A stretch of DNA of 49,290 bases, from the IMG/VR virus record IMGVR_UViG_3300033571_020575, positions 1 through 49,290 of that record; one strand, 5' to 3'. The position numbers and the translations under genes were made by a program. This document shows, in pieces, positions 39,548 to 46,330 of this stretch. The stretch comes from a virus. Below the pieces are notes generated by a model. It saw only the letters and a list, made by a program, of their open reading frames with translations, was not told the DNA's origin and did not search any database. Position 1 is the stretch's first letter. Every line of letters starts with the position of its first letter.

Positions 39548-40576
39548 ATGGAAACAGGCGTTGAACCAATAGCTGACTCTCGACAACATTTAGAGGGAGA
39601 ATCAGTTCTATATTTTATAGGCTCCAACTTTAAAGGAATCTATACTCCCAAAGAAATTAAGTCGCAAAAAATAAAAGGCAAAGAATATACAAATGATTTG
39701 CTTTTGGACAAAACAATAAAAAAATTTTTTACTCCCTACTCCTACCGCTTCGGTCATTTTTTTACTGACACCCTCTCTGCTATTTTGTTAGCCATCGAAA
39801 GAGATACTGCAGAAAAAAGAAAAACAACACTATTGGTACCCCCAACTGGACCAAGCGAAAGAGATAATTTAACTGGCTCAATAAAAGTAATAGCTTATCT
39901 TTTAGATTACTTCTCTAGTACTGAAAATGTCTCAACGTTAGTTGTCCCGGGTGCTGAAGAAGAGAATGAAGTTACTTTAGTTAGAGTTGTAAATTTGGAG
40001 TTCCAACCTCTAACCAGCTTCAACGTATGGTCCATGAAAAAAGTTAGAGATTTTTGCATGTCTCTTCCAGATATATCATCCTCTTTCGGAGACAGAAAAA
40101 TATATCTTAGTAGAGAGAAAACACCAGATACAACCAAGGTAATGTTTTCCGAGTTTTCTTTAGCAAGAAAAGACCCTAACCACTTTCCACCAAACTATCC
40201 AAGAGTCTCTAATGAGACAGAGCTAGTAGATTATTTAGATAAAGATTTTAGATTCAAAATTGAGAAGATTATTCCGGAGGACATAGAGTCTTTTCAAGAC
40301 CAGGTTAGACTTTTCAGCGAGAGCAGACTTGTAATTTCTTTGACAAGTTCTAGTCTTTTTAATATGCTTTTCATGCCGTATGGCTCAACTGTTGTAGAGT
40401 TGGTGACCCCACTTACAACTGTTGAAAATCGTGAAGATAATAATATATCATATACCACCTCTTATCACAATCACTATTCACTTCTAAGTTTTGTTTGTGG
40501 CATCAACTACGTTGGACTTCCCCACAATAGGGACGTCAAACAAATAATTGACAAATTAGATAAATATATGTTTTAA
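39548..40576 (+). CDS. Glycosyltransferase family 61-like
   Basis: A protein of about 342 residues with R-F-G-H-F-F-T-D near residue 65, K-I-Y-L-S-R-E, N-E-T-E-L-V-D-Y-L and a late S-R-L-V-I-S-L-T...S-L-F-N-M-L-F-M-P-Y-G-S-T-V-V-E-L, the pattern of GT61/DUF563 transferases. The usual H-G-A-x-L-N is S-S-S-L-F-N here. It is a lone monocistronic glycosyltransferase, away from the 11.7-13.9 kb cluster. The sugar is unknown. Confidence 0.72.
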   Translation: METGVEPIADSRQHLEGESVLYFIGSNFKGIYTPKEIKSQKIKGKEYTNDLLLDKTIKKFFTPYSYRFGHFFTDTLSAILLAIERDTAEKRKTTLLVPPTGPSERDNLTGSIKVIAYLLDYFSSTENVSTLVVPGAEEENEVTLVRVVNLEFQPLTSFNVWSMKKVRDFCMSLPDISSSFGDRKIYLSREKTPDTTKVMFSEFSLARKDPNHFPPNYPRVSNETELVDYLDKDFRFKIEKIIPEDIESFQDQVRLFSESRLVISLTSSSLFNMLFMPYGSTVVELVTPLTTVENREDNNISYTTSYHNHYSLLSFVCGINYVGLPHNRDVKQIIDKLDKYMF

Positions 40577-40601
40577 TTAAATACCATTTAATTTTTGTGG
40601 T

Positions 40602-40607
40602 TATAAT
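40602..40607 (+). promoter_or_regulatory. -10 box of the structured ncRNA
   Basis: TATAAT; transcription should start at about 40613-40614, exactly at the first stem of the RNA. No good -35 is visible. Confidence 0.65.
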
Positions 40608-40612
40608 GAACT

Positions 40613-40767
40613 CGTACCGATTTTGTTGCACGGGAAGGTGCGGAAGAAAGCAGGGTCGGTACACTAAGTTTAAAAGCTTTTTCCTGGGAGAGGGAAAAAG
40701 AAAACCTGTTAGCTATTAGACAGGAAGACCGCTCCAACATGTTATAGTGTTGGGGCGGTTATTTTTT
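40613..40767 (+). ncRNA. Structured ncRNA of about 155 bases, unrecognised
   Basis: A closing stem GTACCGA/TCGGTAC (40614-40620, 40656-40662) encloses hairpin GCAC/GTGC (40628-40641). Then come CTTTTTCC/GGAAAAAG (40677-40700), CCTGT/ACAGG (40705-40724), and the terminator stem ACCGCTCCAACA/TGTTGGGGCGGT (40728-40759) with TATTTTTT. There is no ORF inside. It is either a free small RNA or a leader with an attenuator, as the SD of the 40778 gene follows the T tract at once. I do not recognise a known class. Confidence 0.7.
40728..40767 (+). terminator. Intrinsic terminator of the ncRNA
   Basis: A 12-pair stem (40728-40739 with 40748-40759) and an 8-base loop, followed by TATTTTTT. Confidence 0.92.
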
Positions 40768-40777
40768 GGAGAGATAG

Positions 40778-41491
40778 ATGATTGATACTGTAGAGCTACA
40801 TTGCAAAGATGCAACAAATATTTTTTTGGAGCCAAATAGCATTAATCTCTTCTTTATCAACCCGTCATATGTCGGGTCAAACATTGAGGAGTACGGAGGC
40901 CCCGCCGATGCTCACATCAACAAAGTATCTTCTGCGGAAGAATACATTGATAGGCTTGTAAAAGTTGCAAAACACATAGAGTATGCCCTAGCCCCGAATG
41001 GTTCGGCATTTATAATGCTCCAAAATGAATATAATATAGTTCCAAGATTAAGCAATCAAATTGCAAAAGAAACTGCCCTTGAGGTGGGCCAACTTTTTGT
41101 TTGGGACTTTTCGTCTACTGAACTATTTAAAGACCTTAGATATGAAAAGATGGGCCTAATAATTCATCTTTACAAAGATAGTTTTTATGTGGATGAAAAC
41201 GAAAGGGAGTATGTTGTTAAGATTCCTATTGACCCATTTGCTATGAAAAAATACGACCACCTGGGGTTCACAGAAAACAATATTCCAGAAGAGCTTTACG
41301 AAAAATTTATTGTGGCCTTTTCCAAGGAGGGGGACACAGTCGCGGATATTTTTGGTGGCACGGGAACAGCGGCAGTTTCATCCATCCGTCTGGGCAGGAA
41401 GGCGGTCTACAATGATATCGCCAAGGACCAGTACGAGATAGCTAAAGCCAGGATTCAAGATATGGAAAAAGATGGAACCAAAACTACTTAA
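40778..41491 (+). CDS. DNA methyltransferase-like protein, degenerate NPSY site
   Basis: The 237-residue protein aligns along its length with the 14887 protein: D-L/N-x-F-I-G/N-x-P in motif IV, a central helical part, and V-A-D-I-F-G-G-T-G-T-A-A-V...YNDI for motif I. Motif IV reads N-P-S-Y, with the second Pro lost. SAM binding looks intact but base methylation is doubtful. A ggagag SD lies directly behind the ncRNA terminator, suggesting RNA-linked control. Confidence 0.7.
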   Translation: MIDTVELHCKDATNIFLEPNSINLFFINPSYVGSNIEEYGGPADAHINKVSSAEEYIDRLVKVAKHIEYALAPNGSAFIMLQNEYNIVPRLSNQIAKETALEVGQLFVWDFSSTELFKDLRYEKMGLIIHLYKDSFYVDENEREYVVKIPIDPFAMKKYDHLGFTENNIPEELYEKFIVAFSKEGDTVADIFGGTGTAAVSSIRLGRKAVYNDIAKDQYEIAKARIQDMEKDGTKTT

Positions 41492-41735
41492 AATTTCAGT
41501 GGTAGCTAATTTTTTGGGAGTCTCTGTTAAGACTATTTATAACTGGATTAACCATAACAAGCTAGAAATGCCAGAACCAGGCTATGTTTATTACGATAGA
41601 GCTTACGAGGTATCACTAGAGCAGCAAGCAAATAAATCTGCTATTTCTTACTTTATGGCAGTTAAAGGTATCAAAAGGGACAGCAACGGACGATTCCAAC
41701 AGGGACTAGGTAAAGTGGAGGAAAGTGGGGCATAG
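41472..41735 (+). CDS. Small HTH protein (MerR/excisionase-like)
   Basis: The 87-residue protein begins with L-K-I-S-V-V-A-N-F-L-G-V-S-V-K-T-I-Y-N-W-I, a winged HTH typical of excisionases and MerR-like phage regulators. A short wing (PGYVYYDRAYEV) and a helical tail follow. It overlaps the methyltransferase by 20 bases. Another such protein is at 44961; either could bind the dispersed motif nearby. Confidence 0.7.
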   Translation: MEPKLLKISVVANFLGVSVKTIYNWINHNKLEMPEPGYVYYDRAYEVSLEQQANKSAISYFMAVKGIKRDSNGRFQQGLGKVEESGA

Positions 41736-42013
41736 TGGAAATGTTGTTAATAAACAGCCAAACCCCAGCGCTCTCCCTCTCCTCACCCAAAATTTCTTTT
41801 TGAATACACCAACTAACAAATCAATAACTTTTAACGAATGTACAATGGATGACATGTTCAGCAACATTAACGGCGTCCAGGAAACTCAGTTCCGGAAATT
41901 TACCCTACAATTATTGGAGACGGCCCTGTCACAGTCCTCTCCCCAGTTGGCAGGGTCGTCCTATTTTCTCCCTGTTCGCCTTCAGCGTAATCTCTTGACA
42001 ATAAAGGCGTCCA
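41736..42013. other. Intergenic region before the terminase-small-like gene
   Basis: No gene is supported. It holds an AACTTTTAACGAA copy (41826-41838) and a hairpin GACGGCCCTG/CAGGGTCGTC (41919-41928, 41951-41960) followed by CTATTTT, a possible terminator. Regions before terS can contain the packaging site; nothing here proves it. Confidence 0.5.
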
Positions 42014-42023
42014 GTGGTAGAAT
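41995..42023 (+). promoter_or_regulatory. Consensus promoter overlapping the start of the 42014 gene
   Basis: TTGACA (41995-42000), 17-base spacer, TAGAAT (42018-42023) with TG-g before it. Its start point (about 42030) lies after the GTG at 42014, so it either serves an internal transcript or the gene has another upstream promoter. Confidence 0.6.
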
Positions 42024-42967
42024 CAAATAACGGCGAGCTAGACCTAAACAACCTCGTCATCGACCTTCCAGTTGCAGCACGGGCTGACCTCTCAGAGCTC
42101 GGAATCGAGGAACTGGATAAAGGCGTCTGCGAAGACACTTTTCAGAACCGTGCCCTTCTGCGCCGGTCCAAACTTATTTGGGAGCCGGTTTACACTTTAG
42201 ACGGAACATCAAGCGGCCTGCTCAAAGTAAGAAGCGCAGATTCCACCCGCGAGCGCCGAATCCAATCTCTCAGCGAGAAGCGTCCAATACTTTCCGTTTC
42301 AACCGATAACAACTCTGACTACCTAACCGGCCTGGACTTACTAGCAGAGGAAGCAACGGACTACCTGGTTCCACCTTGGGTAATCCACGCCACGCGCCTC
42401 TACCTCAAAGAGCAAGAAGACGGAGGACCTAAGTCTGCTAAACGCCAGCCACTTGCTCAACCGCATCGCTGCCGACACATCAAGCATGACGGAATCCGCT
42501 GCATGCTCTGGGCATCGGGGCGTCCAAAGGATGACGGCCTGTGCAGAGTTCATTTAAGAAGCGTCAAACACAAAACTTCAGATGACATCGAACGCGCTCG
42601 TGAAAAGTTGCAGCAAGCTGCTCCCTTCGCAGTTGACAAACTTGAAGAGCTCATGGAGTACGCAGAGTCCGAGCCGGTAAAACTTAAAGCGGCTACTGAA
42701 ATCTTGGACCGTGCCGGAGTTAGGGGCGGCTACGAAGTTGACTCAACAGTCAACGTTGAGATGCGGCCCGCAGCAGAAATCATTGCTGAGCGGCTTGACC
42801 GTCTAGCAGCTGGTGCTATACAAACCGCGGCCAGACTTGCAACGGAGCATTCGGTTATCGAGGCTGAGGTTGTAGTTGAGGTTGAGGATGCGACCGACGG
42901 ACAAACTTTTAACGAAGAATCAAAAGAAGAGCAGCGGCCCGCGCTCTCTAACCAGGAAGATAAATAA
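42014..42967 (+). CDS. Terminase small subunit-like protein
   Basis: The 317-residue protein has an internal Cys/His site (C-R-H-I-K-H-D-G-I-R-C...L-C-R-V-H) and a helical region AREKLQQAAPFAVDKLEELMEYAESEPVKLKAATEILDRAGV, wording seen in small-terminase-like phage proteins that recruit DNA for packaging. GTG 42014 with aaagg upstream is the only in-frame start before a stop at 42002. GC content is higher than to the left. A large terminase gene is not visible. Confidence 0.6.
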   Translation: MVESNNGELDLNNLVIDLPVAARADLSELGIEELDKGVCEDTFQNRALLRRSKLIWEPVYTLDGTSSGLLKVRSADSTRERRIQSLSEKRPILSVSTDNNSDYLTGLDLLAEEATDYLVPPWVIHATRLYLKEQEDGGPKSAKRQPLAQPHRCRHIKHDGIRCMLWASGRPKDDGLCRVHLRSVKHKTSDDIERAREKLQQAAPFAVDKLEELMEYAESEPVKLKAATEILDRAGVRGGYEVDSTVNVEMRPAAEIIAERLDRLAAGAIQTAARLATEHSVIEAEVVVEVEDATDGQTFNEESKEEQRPALSNQEDK

Positions 42968-42970
42968 CCG

Positions 42971-43240
42971 ATGAGAGATTACGCAGCAATTGTTGAAGCG
43001 GCCCGCGCCCACTATGAGAACCTTAAAACGGATATCGAAAACAGCAAGGACCGCATCGAGCATATTCGATTGACGACGCTTGCTAACGAAGCCCACCATC
43101 TTCTAACGGACCTACTTGCGTTTCAAGTTGGGTTGGTTTATAGTCACACGAATGTAGTAAACGGACCAACTCCGGAACCTCTGGATTTACCAGAATTTAA
43201 ATCTCCATATACACCTCCAGCACCACTGCGCTTAGAGTAG
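42971..43240 (+). CDS. Uncharacterised helical protein
   Basis: An 89-residue protein with a long N-terminal helix (YAAIVEAARAHYENLKTDIENSKDRIEHIR) and a Pro-rich tail (PYTPPAPLRLE). It starts 3 bases after the terminase-like gene and contains a GCGGCCCGC word. Virion or packaging role possible. Confidence 0.65.
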   Translation: MRDYAAIVEAARAHYENLKTDIENSKDRIEHIRLTTLANEAHHLLTDLLAFQVGLVYSHTNVVNGPTPEPLDLPEFKSPYTPPAPLRLE

Positions 43241-43250
43241 GATTGTTTAC

Positions 43251-44105
43251 GTGAGACTACGTAAACGAGAAGACACTGCAGCACAGATAGAACTTTTCAT
43301 CAAAAGTGCGACGCAGCACCTGGGCTACACAGCTGAGCAGCTTGGTAAAAACATCTTTGGCCAGAAGGTTGGCTACGACTCCCAGCCATGGGGCGGAGCG
43401 TTTGTTGATGTCTGTGCCCGGGAGGCGGGTTTTTATCTTCCGTCATTTGTTTACACCCCGGCGGCGCTCGCAGAATTCATCCGGGATGGAAACTTTTCAC
43501 GAAGCCCGCAGCCAGGCAGCATCGCGATCTATAACTTTTCATCAAATGTTGGACATGCGGCCGACGCATTCGGCATGCCACATTGCGGGATTGTTGTTGA
43601 TGTCCGCGAGTTCGCCGAGACGGGAAAGTTTATAACTATCGAAGGAAATACCACGGGTACCACTACACACCAACAGAAGGATGGCGTTTATCAAAAGGTC
43701 CGCAGCATCAACGAGGTTCTCGTGTTTTGTCAGCCGCTGCGTGCCGGCCGCCAAACTTTTAACGAACGGTTAATGGCCTGGATGGATCGGGGCCGCACAA
43801 AGTTCGACGGCGAGGACCTCAAGCAAGTTGACGCAGCTGCACGGGCCCCAGAACTTTTAACGATTGATAAGGACATCCGGCCTGGAGACCGTAACCGCAA
43901 GATTGAAATCATTCAGCTAGCGCTAGCAACGGTAACCGATTTACGCGGCGTGCAACCAGGCAAGTGGGATGCAATAACCGCTGCGGCCTGCGCGAGGTAT
44001 CAACGGAGCATTGGGTATGTTGGAAAAGACGTAAGCGGCCTGCCAGACGTAAACACGCTCAAACGGTTAGCCAAGGACACGGGGTTGTTCAGACTAGATG
44101 CTTAA
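43251..44105 (+). CDS. Lysin-like protein: CHAP-like domain without its Cys, plus peptidoglycan-binding-like domain
   Basis: The 284-residue protein starts on GTG. QPWGGAFVDVCAREAG and PHCGIVVDV...ITIEGNT follow the CHAP amidase plan, but the nucleophile normally in PWCxxF is Gly. The second half (RKIEIIQLALATVTDLRGVQPGKWDAITAAACARYQRSIGYV) resembles a PG_binding_1 repeat. It may bind rather than cut wall, or use another Cys. Four copies of the AACTTTT motif lie inside it in three reading phases. Confidence 0.65.
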   Translation: MRLRKREDTAAQIELFIKSATQHLGYTAEQLGKNIFGQKVGYDSQPWGGAFVDVCAREAGFYLPSFVYTPAALAEFIRDGNFSRSPQPGSIAIYNFSSNVGHAADAFGMPHCGIVVDVREFAETGKFITIEGNTTGTTTHQQKDGVYQKVRSINEVLVFCQPLRAGRQTFNERLMAWMDRGRTKFDGEDLKQVDAAARAPELLTIDKDIRPGDRNRKIEIIQLALATVTDLRGVQPGKWDAITAAACARYQRSIGYVGKDVSGLPDVNTLKRLAKDTGLFRLDA

Positions 44106-44334
44106 TGACCAGGAACCACGTAACGGACGCCCAGCTAAACAGTACCCAGAGCGAGAAGCTGCACTTGTCATGACGGTGTATACCAGAGCTCCAGAGAAGT
44201 GGCTGTTGGTTGACAGAGAGACCGGAGAGGTTTATCAAGGAAACGAAGTCGGCAGCTGGGATAGAATAATTCCTGACCCAGGAATCACTGACGAGGAAAG
44301 ACTGAAGAATGTCAAAAGAATTCAACATCGATAA
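44098..44334 (+). CDS. Small conserved phage protein
   Basis: A 78-residue protein with E-K-W-L-L-V-D-R-E-T-G-E-V-Y-Q-G-N, a phrase common in small actinophage proteins of unknown role. It overlaps the lysin-like gene by 8 bases and the next by 26. Confidence 0.65.
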   Translation: MLNDQEPRNGRPAKQYPEREAALVMTVYTRAPEKWLLVDRETGEVYQGNEVGSWDRIIPDPGITDEERLKNVKRIQHR

Positions 44335-44659
44335 CTATCAATACATAGAAAACAAGTTGACTCTCAGTGAGTGGCTACAGCAGTACAAGCCAGACCCAAA
44401 CCACCTCAACGAAAATGCTCGCTTCAGCGGCCTGCTCTTCGAGCACCAAGGCGCTGAGTGGGACTTTATTGTTAGGCAGCCCAACTACAACCAATGGACG
44501 CTTTATCGCGAGGATGATGGCCAGCTGTACATTCGCAATGGCCTGCGGGTCAAGGGGCGGATTGGTTATTTCTTTGGTAGCCGAATGCATGACGGACACC
44601 AAACGTTTGTTGTTCACGGCGTGCTAGATGAGAACCTCGAGCACAGGATCCTTCACTAA
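44309..44659 (+). CDS. Uncharacterised beta-rich protein
   Basis: A 116-residue protein (GLLFEHQGAEWDFIVRQPNYNQWTLYREDDGQLYIRNGLRVKGRIGYFF), probably beta. No family recognised. Overlapping start within the previous gene. Confidence 0.65.
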   Translation: MSKEFNIDNYQYIENKLTLSEWLQQYKPDPNHLNENARFSGLLFEHQGAEWDFIVRQPNYNQWTLYREDDGQLYIRNGLRVKGRIGYFFGSRMHDGHQTFVVHGVLDENLEHRILH

Positions 44660-44841
44660 CTTTTTACGAACCGTAAACACACTGAAGGGCCGCAAGGGCC
44701 GCCAACGGGATTTGGTGCCTGGAAACCTGATGCGAACTTTTCATGAAAAGTTTACCGGCCGGCTTGCGGCGAGCGCCGATTTGACATCTGGAATCCAACC
44801 TGCTAATGTGACGGCGTGCTCTCCTGAAAGGACCGATACAC
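44660..44841. other. Repeat-bearing intergenic region
   Basis: It contains AACTTTTTACGAA (44658-44670), tandem AAGGGCCGC (44685-44702), a perfect 18-base palindrome AACTTTTCATGAAAAGTT (44735-44752), ACCGGCCGG, and the GCGAGCGCCGA word (44769-44779). A dimeric regulator binding the palindrome is plausible. Confidence 0.55.
44781..44809 (+). promoter_or_regulatory. Sigma70-type promoter
   Basis: TTGACA (44781-44786), 17-base spacer, TAATGT (44804-44809) preceded by TG-c. The palindrome at 44735-44752 lies just upstream. Confidence 0.8.
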
Positions 44842-44964
44842 ATGACAGAGACATACACCATCACCCGACTAGACGGATGGACCGATGAGCAATGGGACGA
44901 GGTTGTAGAAGCCATAGAAGACACGGTTGTGTCTATAGCAGAAGAATGGGATAACGCCGAGTGA
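44842..44964 (+). CDS. Small acidic protein
   Basis: A 40-residue ORF, MTETYTITRLDGWTDEQWDEV..., with gaaagga upstream and a fitting promoter. It overlaps the HTH gene by 4 bases (GTGA). Small acidic partners before a DNA-binding gene can be modulators; this is inference. Confidence 0.6.
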   Translation: MTETYTITRLDGWTDEQWDEVVEAIEDTVVSIAEEWDNAE

Positions 44965-45194
44965 ATCTCATCTCCGCAAAGCAAGCGGCCCGCTTAGTCA
45001 ACGTATCCAGGGAAACAATCTTTTACTGGATTCGAACGGGTCGCTTGCGCAAGCACCCCTATCCACTGTCCGAGAAATCGAAACAAATGTACAAACGGGA
45101 TAGCAGCGTTCGTTATTTTTTATTGAGCGAAGAAGAAGTTATTGCCGCGGCTAAAGAAAAATACTCAAGTCGACTTGACAAACTAGTTGCCTAG
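44961..45194 (+). CDS. Small HTH protein (excisionase/MerR-like)
   Basis: The 77-residue protein has L-I-S-A-K-Q-A-A-R-L-V-N-V-S-R-E-T-I-F-Y-W-I-R-T-G-R-L, a clear winged HTH, then a wing and acidic helix. GTG start coupled to the gene before it. It is a candidate for binding the dispersed AACTTTT motif or the 44735 palindrome. Confidence 0.75.
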   Translation: MNLISAKQAARLVNVSRETIFYWIRTGRLRKHPYPLSEKSKQMYKRDSSVRYFLLSEEEVIAAAKEKYSSRLDKLVA

Positions 45195-45203
45195 GGTTAG
45201 ATT
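45175..45203 (+). promoter_or_regulatory. Promoter within the HTH gene end
   Basis: TTGACA (45175-45180), 17-base spacer, TAGATT (45198-45203), ahead of an aaagga SD and the ATG at 45229. Confidence 0.75.
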
Positions 45204-45228
45204 GTTGCAATCAACGAAAGGAATTCGA

Positions 45229-45381
45229 ATGGCAATTAGGCCTTTAGAAAAAACAAACTGCTACAAGTGTGCGACTGTAATTATGGCACCTCGAGGAGAT
45301 GTTCACCCACTCTGCGTTGACTGCCAAGAAAGCTTTGATGATTGGTTTGCTCAGCAGCTGAGAATGTTTGAGAAAAACTAA
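45229..45381 (+). CDS. Small zinc-ribbon protein
   Basis: A 50-residue protein with C-Y-K-C...P-L-C-V-D-C, two CxxC knuckles, and an acidic end. ATG 45229 follows an SD; the longer frame from 45187 overlaps the promoter. Its stop overlaps the next ATG. Confidence 0.65.
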   Translation: MAIRPLEKTNCYKCATVIMAPRGDVHPLCVDCQESFDDWFAQQLRMFEKN

Positions 45382-45644
45382 TGACCAAGTGTGAATGCGG
45401 CTATTACGAAATGTTCAGCTGTTTAGACTGCACTTCGTGCACCAACTGCATGGGCGAGTACTACATGGTCCACGACAGAGTCTGGACTGAAGCAAACCCA
45501 AATGACTACGGCATGTTGTGTATTGGTTGTCTGGAGCAGCGGCGCGGGAAACTTTTGACGACTGGTGATTTCACTGCTGCACCAATCAACTCGATCGCTT
45601 CCAAGTTTGGCTCGACACGCCTACGCGACCGCTTGACAGCGTGA
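45381..45644 (+). CDS. Small Cys-rich protein
   Basis: The 87-residue protein has C-E-C-G...C-L-D-C-T-S-C-T-N-C and L-C-I-G-C, a dense zinc site. The tail carries one AACTTTT motif at 45550. Coupled to the previous gene by a one-base overlap. Confidence 0.65.
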   Translation: MTKCECGYYEMFSCLDCTSCTNCMGEYYMVHDRVWTEANPNDYGMLCIGCLEQRRGKLLTTGDFTAAPINSIASKFGSTRLRDRLTA

Positions 45645-45661
45645 GCAAATTTTACTAGAGT
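45633..45661 (+). promoter_or_regulatory. Promoter, leaderless
   Basis: TTGACA (45633-45638), 17-base spacer, TAGAGT (45656-45661), then 7 bases to the ATG at 45669. Confidence 0.8.
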
Positions 45662-45668
45662 TTGCTGT

Positions 45669-45884
45669 ATGTCCAGAGTCTATGAGAAAAAACTAAAGGA
45701 AGTAATAGCCCTCGCGTTGAGCAAAGGCTGGCAAGTTACTCGCACCAAGAGGGGACATTACAAGTTCATCTCTCCCGATAAGAACCAACCGATTATCCAC
45801 CTGAGCGGCACGCCTTCAGATGCCAACACTTACATTTGTAGCGTTGCTCAACTAAGACGGCACGGCTTGCCCATACCTCATTAG
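45669..45884 (+). CDS. HicA-like protein
   Basis: The 71-residue protein has KKLKEVIALALSKGWQVTRTKRGHYKF (catalytic-type His), then I-I-H-L-S-G-T-P-S-D and L-R-R-H-G-L, the order of HicA RNA-cleaving toxins. No HicB partner is next to it, so it may be an orphan or serve regulation. Leaderless start from a good promoter. Confidence 0.65.
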   Translation: MSRVYEKKLKEVIALALSKGWQVTRTKRGHYKFISPDKNQPIIHLSGTPSDANTYICSVAQLRRHGLPIPH

Positions 45885-45931
45885 CGAGCGCCGAAAAATC
45901 AAATAACGGCGTGCGTTGTATCCTAGAATAC

Positions 45932-46225
45932 ATGCGCTCACTGGAAGTCCATGTTTTCGAAACGGACACAGATTTAGATAATGCTCTGCACGCTGGTATC
46001 GTGTTCCCCGAGCAAATTGCTCGAACGGAGTGCGTTTCGTGCGAAGAGGGCATTTGTTACTCGACAAACGAGTTTGAGCCATTCGTTTTGATAATCGACG
46101 AGAACGACCAAGATTGGTCTTTGTGCGAAGATTGTGCCGGTCCGATAATTGATTATGTTGATGCATTCTTTCCACCAGTTGTGAAAAGTCATTTCAGTCA
46201 TCCTGAAGAGTTCGACTACTTCTAA
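45932..46225 (+). CDS. Uncharacterised protein with zinc ribbon
   Basis: A protein of about 97 residues with E-C-V-S-C...L-C-E-D-C-A, comparable to the ribbon of the 26023 protein. ATG 45932 is preferred over GTG 45911: TATCCT (45919-45924) ends 7 bases before it. The acidic C-terminus ends SHPEEFDYF. Confidence 0.6.
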   Translation: MRSLEVHVFETDTDLDNALHAGIVFPEQIARTECVSCEEGICYSTNEFEPFVLIIDENDQDWSLCEDCAGPIIDYVDAFFPPVVKSHFSHPEEFDYF

Positions 46226-46227
46226 CC

Positions 46228-46245
46228 TGTATCCACTTTTTTATT
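46228..46245 (+). repeat. 18-base direct repeat, copy 1
   Basis: TGTATCCACTTTTTTATT, identical to 47354-47371. Each copy lies 45-60 bases before a TTGAC-type promoter. Confidence 0.85.
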
Positions 46246-46273
46246 TGACACGCCAAAAACACCCATCTGCTAC

Positions 46274-46302
46274 TTGACTACAAGCTGATTGTATTGTAAG
46301 GT
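46274..46302 (+). promoter_or_regulatory. Sigma70-type promoter
   Basis: TTGACT (46274-46279), 17-base spacer, TAAGGT (46297-46302). The gene follows at 46331 with SD gaaaggg. Confidence 0.65.
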
Positions 46303-46330
46303 TTCTCCAAGATTGTTGAAAGGGAAACCA

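Noticed and set aside
41725-42030. 101-residue frame between the HTH gene and the terminase-like gene
   Set aside because: It starts on GTG inside the HTH gene, reads as unstructured mixed residues, and runs across a terminator-like hairpin and a consensus promoter; more likely non-coding.
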